Virus record (IMG/VR): IMGVR_UViG_3300042291_001547
Location: 1 to 52,394 of that record
Length of the DNA stretch: 52,394 nucleotides
DNA from: a virus
Strand: one strand, 5' to 3'
The position numbers and the translations under genes were made by a program. Shown here piece after piece: positions 33,301 to 40,086 of the stretch (positions are counted from its first letter, which is position 1; every line of letters starts with the position of its first letter). The notes under the pieces were generated by a model. That model made no database searches, was not told the DNA's origin, and worked only from the letters and a program-made list of their open reading frames with translations.

Positions 33301-36300
33301 CCAAGCTTGCTATGGATTCAAAGAGCTGGGCACAGGTGGGCATGGACCCTACCCGGCACGCGTACTTCTACGACCGCGCCACGCTCCAGCCAGTTGTGTC
33401 CGCTGACGAAGCAATCCAGGTGGGACCTCTCGTTCTTGCTAAGAACCCGGTGTACGGTAACAAAGAGGATTTTCATTTTAGCCGTAAGCAGGCCGATGAC
33501 ACCGACGAGCCGGTCAGGATTCGACTGGGTCGAACCGATAACACGGCTGCTAATAAGGCCTTGGATTCTCTCCAGGCTAAGCTTGCGGCCAACCCGCTAA
33601 ACGATAGAGAGCTTACGCGCAAAGGCGCAGCGGTTAACCTGTCCGTGGACAACGGGGCGCTACGCATATCCGATATTCGCAGCACATCACCCGGCCAAGG
33701 CGAGGCTTCAGAGCTGTTGGATATGGTGCTCGCCGAAGCAGACACCGCTGGCACAAAGGTTACGCTTTTCGCAGACAGCTACGTCGAAGACAGCGGGCTT
33801 AACACCGATGCCCTGGTCGATTGGTATTCTCGCCGTGGGTTTGAAGAGGTGCGACGAGACGAAGACGGCGTAGAAATGCGTCGGTACCCTGCTAATCTGC
33901 AGTTCAGCCGTAAGCAGGGCGGCGACGAGGTTGCAGACATCCGCGATGCCCGTGAAGAGCGGAACCTGCGAATGTTCTCTCAAGATTTACGGTCTCGAAT
34001 TTCAGATTCAGTTAAAACTCGCGCCGAGAATACCCGTAAAGTCGATGCTGAGGGGGGTTTCCTGGGCTTAGAAGTAGGAGACACTTTCTTGACCCAGGGG
34101 GCGGGAGGGCGCCGCTGGCGTAATAAGGTTATCGCTAAAAGTTTATCGCGTGTCGGTCCCTCTATGCGTAGGCCTACAGGTAACCTGAACCCTATATCTT
34201 CTGAATTTGAATATACTTTCGACAATACGGTTTACACCCCTGCCTTGTACGTAGAGACCATTGGTCCTGACGGAGACGTGTCGCAGACTACAAACCTGCT
34301 CTATCTCTTGGACCAGACCGGCTACACTAAAATGGGAGGGCCGAAGTTCAGCCGTAAGCAGACAGACACGCCCGACATCCGATTCAGCCTCAAGCAGCAG
34401 CCGTTTTACAGCAGCCTTAAAAGGGCTGTGGGTGATATGCCTGAGCGTATGCGCACGCAGCCTGCTAAACAGTGGGTGCAGTGGCTCACCTCGCCATCGA
34501 ATCAGAGCCGCTTCGGGTTTAAGAAAGACGAGGTCAGCTGGTCAGGCGTTGAGGATTACCTCAACCTACGCGGCAAGGATAAGGTCACTGCTGACGACAT
34601 CATCCAGTACCTGAACGAAAACAACGTGGTTGTACAGGACGTTGTGCTCGGTGGTACGCCGGTAGAAGAAAGCGCATACCCTGCCGGCACGTTCATGCTT
34701 CCGGAGTCTGGAGAGACTGGCGACATGGCGTATTGGCGCGAAGAGCTACAGCGCATTGCCGAGGAAGAAGAACTAGACGTTGATACTTTAATGGATGAGC
34801 TGGAGGATGTATCCGGTGAATCTATGCCTGTCGATGCTCCCGAAGACTCTGTTCAATACTCGCAGTACGTGGCAGGGCAGGGCGAAAATTACCGTGAAGT
34901 GCTGATCACTCTACCTGTCAAACAGGTTACAAAAACCTGGGTTGCTGACGACACTAAGAATGGTTGGCGGGTAAAAGACCAAGACGGATTGTATCTAGGC
35001 ACTATCCGTAAAGATAACGCCAAGACCGCGGAAGAAGCTATCGCCGAAGCCGCGCTTACGTTTCGAGGACGCAAACGTGCAGAGGAGGTGGACTATAAAT
35101 CTAGCCACTGGAGCGCGCCCAACGTTCTAGCCCATTTACGCGTGGATGACCGGTTTACATTAACGCCGTTGACGCCTGATGAAATAGCCAAGTTAGAGCT
35201 AATAGGCAAGGCTGAACCTAAGTTGAGCGCTGCGCGAAATAGATTAAGAGTTGCGCGGCGCGGTGCTGCTTTACGCCGCGACGTTCGTATCGATGCCCTT
35301 AAAGATGAGCTGCGGCCACTGGTGCGCGCGGGGCAGCTGCCCTTATCAGAGATGATTGCCAGACTGGATGAGGTGTCTAGCGAAGAAGATCCTTTAGTTA
35401 AAAAAGCAGCTGAAGAATTTCGCCAGTTGCAGGACTCTCTTTCAATTCCAAATACCCCTGTTCAAAATCGACAGAGCGTATTGTTCGTCAACGAAGTCCA
35501 GTCCGACTGGGGACAAGATGCTCGTAAAAAGGGTGTCCGGTCAGAGACTTTTGTAAAAGATGACAGATCAGTGTGGTCGGCTTTTGACGAATATACCGAC
35601 ACTCTTTACAGCGGCCGTTTTGACCGGGCGCTGGACTACTTAAGAATCAGATCTATAAATCCTGTGAGTTTTTTAAGGAATTCGTCTACTGATGAAATAA
35701 AAACGTTCTTCAACAAGTACGAACCTGAAAACGCAGCCGAGATAATTCCTTTGGCGGAGACTTATAAAAACGTAAGCGCGTTGCGTGAATCCCAGGCGGT
35801 GTCTTCTAAAGGCGTGTCCCCTGCACCGTTCATAGGCGACACCGAATCCTGGGCTACCTTGGCTATCAAGCGCGCGGTAATCCTGGCGGTGGACGGTGGC
35901 TACGATAAGTTGGCTTTCGTCAACGGCGAGCAAGCTGCTGAGATGTTTGATCTAAGTAAGCGCGTGGGAGAGATCTTATACAATGAGGGAGACGGTCGAT
36001 ACTCGTTAGTAATATACAGCCCTGACAATGACTTAATTCATAAGCAGGATAACGCCTCCCCAGACGATGTCGCTAACCTAATTGGTAAAGACCTGGCTAA
36101 TAAAATAGTCAACGGTGAAGGGGTGTACAGTGATAGTTACGGCGCCACGGTTATCTCGGGACTCGACCTGAAAGTCGGCGGTGAAGGCATGGCCGGTTTC
36201 TACGACGGCATCGTGCCTAACATCCTGCGTAAACTTGCCAAGAAGTTCGGCGGCACGGTAGCTGTTGAGCCAGTCCAGGTCAGCCCGGGACGTAGCAAGA

Positions 36301-39053
36301 CCAATGATCAGCTGACCTTAACCATCACCGACGATCTGCGTAAGCAGGTTGAGGGTGTCGGCCTGCCTTTGTTTAGCCGCAAGCAGAACATTTTCGGGCA
36401 GCCTTTGCCAGCCAGCAACTGGTCTGTCGAAGACGGCAAGATGGACGAAACGATCTACAATCTGCAGGACAAGCTGGTCGACACCAAGCGTGTGCTCCAG
36501 GGCATACGTAAAGCCAGCAACACTGTCGCCGACAGGTGGGACGGGTATCTGCAGGAGACGTTGTACCACGGTCGCACCGCTAAGCGCACAACCGACTTTA
36601 TTGATGACGAGCTGTCGCCTTTGATCAAGGGTATGGGCGCTGCCAACGTCAGCATGAAGGAGTTCGACACATACCTGCATAATCGCCACGCTCAAGAGCG
36701 TAACGCTGTAATAGCCCAGAGAAACCCAGCGCTGCCAGACGCCGGCTCGGGCATAAAAAGCGGTGACGCGCGTGCGTACCTGGCGGCTATGGATCCAAAT
36801 CGACGGGCGACTCTCGAGGCTCTTGCTCAGAAAGTAGACGCCATAACTGAGAAGACCCGCCAGGCGCTACTGGCCGGCGGTCTTGAGAGCCAGGCGGCCA
36901 TCGACGCGTGGGAGGCCACCTACAGTCAGTACGTGCCGCTCATGCGGGAAGAGCTAGACTTCGACCCCAGCAGTGGCTCAGGTGGCTCAGGCGCCGGGTT
37001 CGACGTTAAAGGCAGCTCGTCCAGGCGCGCCGTTGGATCTTCCTCAAGAGCGGTGGTGGACATCCTGGCCAACATCGCTATGCAGCGTGAGCGTGCTATC
37101 GTGCGTGCTGAGAAGAACCGAGTCAGCCAGGCTATGTACGGGCTGGCCATACAGAATCCGAACCCTGGCTTCTGGCTGCCGATAAACCCCGAAGCGATTA
37201 AAGACAAGACGGCTTTGGCAGCAGAGCTGGTGTCGATGGGCATAAACCCTTTGCAAGCGCAGAACATCGCCGAGCAACCAAAACAGACCTACGTTGACCC
37301 ACGCAGCGGGCGTGTTACTACCCGGCTAAAATCCTTCCTGGCAGACAATCCAAACGTGCTCGTAACCCGGGTTAATGGCAAAGACAGGTTCCTGCTCTTT
37401 AACAGCCAGGACGAGCGCGCCAACCGCATGGTCAAAGCCTTGAAGAACCTGGACGCGGATCAGCTTGGCCGCGCTTTGTCTACGGTCGCGGTAGGCACCC
37501 GGTGGTTCGCCAGCGTGAACACCCAGTACAACCCTATCTTCGGCGCGATCAACTTTACCCGCGACGTACAGGGCGGCATGCTTAACCTGTCAACTACACA
37601 AATCGCAGGCAAGCAGAAGGACGTTGCAAAAAACACCATGCCCGCGCTGATCGGGATCTATCGAGACCTGCGCAGTGGCACGCCAAGCCAGTGGGCTACT
37701 CTGTGGGAAGACTTCCAGCAGGCGGGCGGTCAGACCGGGTTCCGTGACCAGTTCAGCCAGAGCGAAGAGCGCGGCAAGGCTTTGCAAAAAGAACTTGACG
37801 CGCTGCGCGACGGGTCGGCTAAGAAAGCTGGTAAGGCTGTTCTTAACTGGTTGTCTGACTACAACACTGCTATGGAAAACGCGGTGCGACTGTCTGCGTA
37901 CAAGGTGGCGCTGGACAACGGCGTCTCTAAAGAGCAGGCCGCGTCATTAGCTAAAAACTTGACGGTCAACTTCAACAAAAAAGGCCAGGTCGCAACGCAG
38001 ATGGGCGCCTTGTTCGCGTTCTTTAACGCCAGCGTGCAGGGTTCTGCCCGGTTGTTGGAGACACTGAAAGGTCCAGCCGGCAAGAAGATTGTCTACGGCG
38101 GGCTGCTCCTTGGCTCCGCCCAGGCGCTGGCTATGGCTGCGGCTGGATTTGATGAAGACGAGCCGCCGCAGTTCCTGCGCGAGCGCAACATCATCATCCC
38201 AATCGGGGACAAGAAGTACCTGGCCGTGCCAATGCCACTGGGCTTTAACGTAATCCCCAACACCGGCCGCGTGGTAACCGAGTGGGCGATGTCTGGCTTT
38301 GAGAACACCGGCGCAAGGATGTTTGACTTACTCGGGTCTTTCGTTGACATGTTTAACCCGGTCGGCAACGCCGGGTTCTCCACGCAGACAATTCTACCTA
38401 CCGTTGCAGATCCGGTTGGGGCGCTGTTTGAAAACAAAGACTGGTCAGGCAACCCGATTGCAAAAGAACAATTTAGCGGTCTTGCTCCTACACCCGGTTA
38501 CACTCGCGCAAAAGACACGGCCAGTTGGTTATCCAAAGAGCTGTCTTACTATCTGAACCTGGCGTCCGGGGGCACAGAGTTTGCTCCTGGCGCGCTAAGC
38601 CCCACACCAGACCAGCTTGATTACCTGTTTAGTCAAATTACCGGCGGTCTGGGTAGAGAGATCATGAAGACCGAACAAACCGCCACGGCGTTAATAACCG
38701 GTGAGGATTTGCCACCGTTCAAGATACCGTTGTTTGGGCGATTGTACGGGGACACTAGCACCAGCGCTGCGGATGCTAACCGGTTCTACGAAAACATCCG
38801 GCGGATGAACATCCACAAGGAAGAGATCGATGGTCGCCAGAAATCTCGCAGGCCAGTAGGTGAGTACCTGCGAGAAAACCCTGAAGCCAGACTGGTCACC
38901 GCTGCGTCAAGTACTTACCGCGAGGTGCAGCAGATGCGCAATCGTAAGCGCGAGATGGTGGAGCGGGGCGCGTCGCGAGAGTCTGTCCGGATAATGGAGC
39001 AGCGAATAGCCTCTCGCATGAGGCAGTTCAACGATCGATTGGATCGTATGTAA
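27312..39053 (+). CDS. Giant polyvalent virion protein (3913 aa) with LPD38-like C-terminus
   Basis: GTG 27312, GAGAGGAGA upstream, one uninterrupted frame. Order: two N-terminal 'GYxxxEIxxFL' units; Gly/Ala-rich membrane-active region (about 85-360); three approximately 58-aa repeats (524-735); zincin-like H931-EFK-H935; a 'MDRWLIRTWGR' domain (about 1125-1370); a possible GNAT-like domain (1626-1803); an unassigned 'ANHGVWVVSVHDQ' domain (1884-2053); a second GNAT-like domain 'SPGQGEASELLDM' (2065-2195); the widespread 'GENYREVLITLP ... VLFVNEVQSDWGQD ... SWATLAIKRA' domain (2366-3014); and a C-terminal LPD38-like region. Seven FS[RIL]K[QE] motifs separate the segments. Polyvalent proteins are ejected with DNA and are thought to act against host defences; domain assignments are from pattern memory. 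Confidence 0.85.
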   Translation: MESFNYLAARQAGYSEEEIGRFLANQYSFDYDGAVAEGYKPQEIVDFLSIRETKPVAAPEVEERTVGNAVQDLAASFGVGTGQLVGLLGSAYGLTTGDMDNRATRFGANTAEFWEARKTPILKAAEDLRQARVDAAEGEFEKAGVAIWETIKNPMLLVSEVTKQVPNLAVGGLAGLGAKTVGKVGAATLGKELSEQAVTKIGVGAATGSELGLSSADFGQSAYDQLMAIPDEVWAANPDLQERTGGNPDLFFRVKREMATELAQNSAIAGGIVTFGLNKLPGAKTIEKVLGGDALTGTRTRRALTGLAGETVSEGAEEVATQLSANIAQAQIDPNTDLTAGLGQAGGLGALVGGAFGAGAGALSPQRAEALAPSGLESLSVGQTDTINGNIVSRTQSGFDITTPTGMRIQTDLSGANTILNRPVEEQRPRGLLRDATNAGEAVSAAEDIIGSIDADIEALEREVDLASTDAIVESITPAPITPAPITPAPQETLQSGRGLLAQEMTGTASVTLPPVEPAPTLTLEALASADISSMPAPERQEFLADLNFARTAELPAQRQSALTRAAETYGRTVGPIQQPVARATPEEALQATRQPTAERLTTAAPDIDALLGADTRGLDQEDRADFNAQLAMARTAEPGPVQTAALNRAAEIYGRAIGPIQPRTQALAAERVTTAAPDLDALLTADTRALPQEDRDDFNAQLAMARTTEPGPAQTAALNRAAEIYGRTIGPIQPRTQGSARPEAPRPTRLLGRATETYTAPELQSLADNTKLPEITRRGAQIELRARSDFATSFNPTMAPMRTQPLEVSTNVEITRAAPATLQQGGAASLPDAAVNVPTRADERRAAFQPILDSVLRPGDPKITLGAPTPEAEAQIQEMSSILGSAFGQDLPVVAFSDPSPESPNGFALKGQAFVNVSGLQISAPRTTLHEFKHVVEQIALAERAAGLTDTAAQEFTEQIESIFDDMSEEGKRSYAEKLLFTAELEGLSGAERETRLQELLADPLLRSEMTADFLGNRAQDKKFWTDLAAADPQGFTGFVERWLAVVNNLLAQLRGAKNQGTKESARVDKYIKDLNRAKLTAQSALINYRKATGQAPVATPAAAAAPQFSIKEGASLADTASLAGANRVSSSQTWRKGRDLKVALQQRVIDAAAARGIDVSTDSPETREYLREVGMKDALAALNQNPNAIGWYDIKTRQALAVMSLVHPEIARDENARFAFTWALAVTSNGMKVEQNFELAEKAYDRYKRDGVMPSNLGAGTAGKAINQSLAMFNELRDAWGIDNLRQFMQTNFTVSEITGLSKDLTPGGEFANTTVKGAAILGPKIGNGFFSNLYGDFTSLTMDRWLIRTWGRWTGTLIKAMPEQTALARTRLSNNVKAIVANKQEAARLEALIGAEITADMDVDQLSAVVQKASMDPKIRAKLNETDLGQTLRLAGNSLAKYLDGQKEAPSGPEERQYIRAVFNDILDELNQTDQYKDLMMADLQAVLWYAEKRLYETAKDDPNQLAADEGVEGYDDESAPDYANAAARIARQKGVTDKRINATLKRIENERSTAARSEDGVSQDAGDRQPATGRGFTRQEKRKFIGERAVLRVRADRMGDAQSPGSYSSKGQPDGGRVRVLKSLGVSYTNEWKLNRDAATAFRANKMPAPEFLELASTAENAQKFAESISENKATHPFGAAVYVYSPEEYRDMRLFLTEDGKSGVAIKPDGDIVSVFSTGGAGRAVMELAVAAGGRKLDAFDTILPKFYAPHGFRAVARTRWNDEFAPEEWNKDTFEEFNNGEPDVVFMVYDPAKMDAEYSAKDGKVMAEYDRAVSLQNREMKRLTPQFSRKQGDVLARDPRLEQAAQGMKEGTVTSAEYRELVNAIKPVTPYTEAPDPAKPEDIRRALTSDKLDRIGVPSKTLKAGDPVGLRLDIPAYANHGVWVVSVHDQIPGFAAGKSIGYESVASVTNPTFGVVESAALNIASGKPKATIAVMKGDWKPITPKQASATAKLAMDSKSWAQVGMDPTRHAYFYDRATLQPVVSADEAIQVGPLVLAKNPVYGNKEDFHFSRKQADDTDEPVRIRLGRTDNTAANKALDSLQAKLAANPLNDRELTRKGAAVNLSVDNGALRISDIRSTSPGQGEASELLDMVLAEADTAGTKVTLFADSYVEDSGLNTDALVDWYSRRGFEEVRRDEDGVEMRRYPANLQFSRKQGGDEVADIRDAREERNLRMFSQDLRSRISDSVKTRAENTRKVDAEGGFLGLEVGDTFLTQGAGGRRWRNKVIAKSLSRVGPSMRRPTGNLNPISSEFEYTFDNTVYTPALYVETIGPDGDVSQTTNLLYLLDQTGYTKMGGPKFSRKQTDTPDIRFSLKQQPFYSSLKRAVGDMPERMRTQPAKQWVQWLTSPSNQSRFGFKKDEVSWSGVEDYLNLRGKDKVTADDIIQYLNENNVVVQDVVLGGTPVEESAYPAGTFMLPESGETGDMAYWREELQRIAEEEELDVDTLMDELEDVSGESMPVDAPEDSVQYSQYVAGQGENYREVLITLPVKQVTKTWVADDTKNGWRVKDQDGLYLGTIRKDNAKTAEEAIAEAALTFRGRKRAEEVDYKSSHWSAPNVLAHLRVDDRFTLTPLTPDEIAKLELIGKAEPKLSAARNRLRVARRGAALRRDVRIDALKDELRPLVRAGQLPLSEMIARLDEVSSEEDPLVKKAAEEFRQLQDSLSIPNTPVQNRQSVLFVNEVQSDWGQDARKKGVRSETFVKDDRSVWSAFDEYTDTLYSGRFDRALDYLRIRSINPVSFLRNSSTDEIKTFFNKYEPENAAEIIPLAETYKNVSALRESQAVSSKGVSPAPFIGDTESWATLAIKRAVILAVDGGYDKLAFVNGEQAAEMFDLSKRVGEILYNEGDGRYSLVIYSPDNDLIHKQDNASPDDVANLIGKDLANKIVNGEGVYSDSYGATVISGLDLKVGGEGMAGFYDGIVPNILRKLAKKFGGTVAVEPVQVSPGRSKTNDQLTLTITDDLRKQVEGVGLPLFSRKQNIFGQPLPASNWSVEDGKMDETIYNLQDKLVDTKRVLQGIRKASNTVADRWDGYLQETLYHGRTAKRTTDFIDDELSPLIKGMGAANVSMKEFDTYLHNRHAQERNAVIAQRNPALPDAGSGIKSGDARAYLAAMDPNRRATLEALAQKVDAITEKTRQALLAGGLESQAAIDAWEATYSQYVPLMREELDFDPSSGSGGSGAGFDVKGSSSRRAVGSSSRAVVDILANIAMQRERAIVRAEKNRVSQAMYGLAIQNPNPGFWLPINPEAIKDKTALAAELVSMGINPLQAQNIAEQPKQTYVDPRSGRVTTRLKSFLADNPNVLVTRVNGKDRFLLFNSQDERANRMVKALKNLDADQLGRALSTVAVGTRWFASVNTQYNPIFGAINFTRDVQGGMLNLSTTQIAGKQKDVAKNTMPALIGIYRDLRSGTPSQWATLWEDFQQAGGQTGFRDQFSQSEERGKALQKELDALRDGSAKKAGKAVLNWLSDYNTAMENAVRLSAYKVALDNGVSKEQAASLAKNLTVNFNKKGQVATQMGALFAFFNASVQGSARLLETLKGPAGKKIVYGGLLLGSAQALAMAAAGFDEDEPPQFLRERNIIIPIGDKKYLAVPMPLGFNVIPNTGRVVTEWAMSGFENTGARMFDLLGSFVDMFNPVGNAGFSTQTILPTVADPVGALFENKDWSGNPIAKEQFSGLAPTPGYTRAKDTASWLSKELSYYLNLASGGTEFAPGALSPTPDQLDYLFSQITGGLGREIMKTEQTATALITGEDLPPFKIPLFGRLYGDTSTSAADANRFYENIRRMNIHKEEIDGRQKSRRPVGEYLRENPEARLVTAASSTYREVQQMRNRKREMVERGASRESVRIMEQRIASRMRQFNDRLDRM
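28736..28780 (+). repeat. 15-bp tandem repeat x3 (ITPAP)
   Basis: GATTACCCCTGCTCC three times perfectly, in frame in the giant gene, encoding a flexible ITPAP linker. Confidence 0.85.
29190..29526 (+). repeat. Duplicated 121-bp segment in giant gene
   Basis: 29190-29310 and 29406-29526 are near-identical 121-bp copies (a handful of mostly synonymous differences), each encoding the second half of the approximately 58-aa 'FNAQLAMARTxEPGP..TAALNRAAEIYGRxIGPIQPRTQ' repeat. A third, older copy of the protein repeat lies at about 28881-29050. Confidence 0.8.
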
Positions 39054-39663
39054 ACCCAACGTCACCGCCGAGGCGCCACTTGCTTTTATCCTCGACGGTG
39101 TACTTGTGGGTGGCGACCTCGAAGTCCGGGCGCATCAAGGTGTCGTGGGCTAAGGATGTGTCGTAGAACAAGCACCGGTTATTCGGCTGCAACGCGTACT
39201 GCCCGTTGTCCAGCCGGATAAGGTTGTAGCTCTTGTGCTCGTCTGGCGTTTGCGTAAACGTGAAGTCCGGTATCCTGGGGTCGGGTTGCGCGCCGTCGAG
39301 CGTGAGAACATACACGCCGCCGCGCAGCACCTTGTCCTTGCAATAGACGTCGGCTCGAAGGCCGGTCAGTAGCGGCTTTTCAATCACCTCAACGTGGTAG
39401 CCCAGGCAGTCCCAGATCTGCAACACGTCCAGCGGCTGGTCGTCCTCGATAGCTTCTTTCCAGGCGAAGGCGCTGATTGGCAACTTGTCGTACAGCGCGC
39501 CGTACTGCGGCAGATACGTCTCAAACCTAAACGCTTCGCCGCGGATAGACTTAACGCTGCACCACACGCCTTCTACAAATTCGCCATGGCCGCGCTGGTG
39601 GTCGTACAAATATTCAGCTCTTACGTAAACTTTGATCGGTGGTAGCGGGCATACAAAACTCAT
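39028..39663 (-). CDS. Hypothetical protein, last gene of leftward replication unit
   Basis: 211 aa from ATG 39663 (GGAGA upstream, 1 nt after the preceding stop). Beta-rich with many aromatic residues ('VRAEYLYDHQRGHGEFVEGVWCSVKSIRGEAFRFE', 'WDCLGYHVEVIEKPLL'). I have seen this type near phage polymerase genes but know no function. The 3' end overlaps the end of the giant gene by 26 nt, convergently. Confidence 0.75.
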   Translation of the reverse strand: MSFVCPLPPIKVYVRAEYLYDHQRGHGEFVEGVWCSVKSIRGEAFRFETYLPQYGALYDKLPISAFAWKEAIEDDQPLDVLQIWDCLGYHVEVIEKPLLTGLRADVYCKDKVLRGGVYVLTLDGAQPDPRIPDFTFTQTPDEHKSYNLIRLDNGQYALQPNNRCLFYDTSLAHDTLMRPDFEVATHKYTVEDKSKWRLGGDVGFTYDPIDR

Positions 39664-39664
39664 A

Positions 39665-39868
39665 TTAATCTCCAAACTTGCGTTTACGCGACTCTTCGAT
39701 CCAGCTACGCATAGGTTGAGCGCTGTATTTTGAGTAACCCTTGGGTATTTGCTGTATCTGTTTGCCGGCAGCAAGGTACTTCTTGATGTCGTCGGCTATC
39801 TTCCTGCGCTGGTCAGCCAGTTCAGGTGAAGTCTCTTCCACCAGCCGGTAGTATTTCTGTGACCTCAT
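39665..39868 (-). CDS. Small regulator-like protein with 'KYLAAGKQI' motif
   Basis: 67 aa from ATG 39868 with AGGGGGA close upstream (the longer frame to 39934 runs into the HTH gene). 'DDIKKYLAAGKQIQQIPKG' resembles 'LAxGxxIxxxPPG' seen in small phage transcription-associated proteins, and is shared with the gene at 42294-42497. Basic C-terminus. Function unknown. Confidence 0.7.
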   Translation of the reverse strand: MRSQKYYRLVEETSPELADQRRKIADDIKKYLAAGKQIQQIPKGYSKYSAQPMRSWIEESRKRKFGD

Positions 39869-39876
39869 AGATCCCC

Positions 39877-40086
39877 CTAGCTCTTTGGCATCGAGTGCTT
39901 TAAGAGCCACTCGTCTACGTCCGCTTTCCTCCACAGGATTCGATTAGAACCTGGGCGATTGAACCGCGGGGGTAACTTTTCCGGATTGCGCCGGGCGTCC
40001 GCCTTAACCGTTTCAGGCGACAGCCTGAGCAATTCAGCAAGGTCGTGTGGCGTTAATAGTTTATCTGTCATTTTAAACAGCTCCAT
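39877..40086 (-). CDS. MerR/excisionase-like HTH_17 protein
   Basis: 69 aa with a winged-helix pattern: 'LLTPHDLAELLRLSPETVKADARRNPEKLPPRFNRPGSNRILWRKADVDEWL', which is the AlpA/excisionase-type HTH_17 fold. Overlaps the polymerase stop (TAATG at 40086). Without an integrase in the window it is more likely a transcription regulator than an excisionase. Confidence 0.85.
   Translation of the reverse strand: MELFKMTDKLLTPHDLAELLRLSPETVKADARRNPEKLPPRFNRPGSNRILWRKADVDEWLLKHSMPKS

Noticed and set aside
39877-40086. Excisionase for a temperate life cycle
   Set aside because: The HTH_17 fold is compatible, but no integrase or attachment site was found; regulator is the safer reading.
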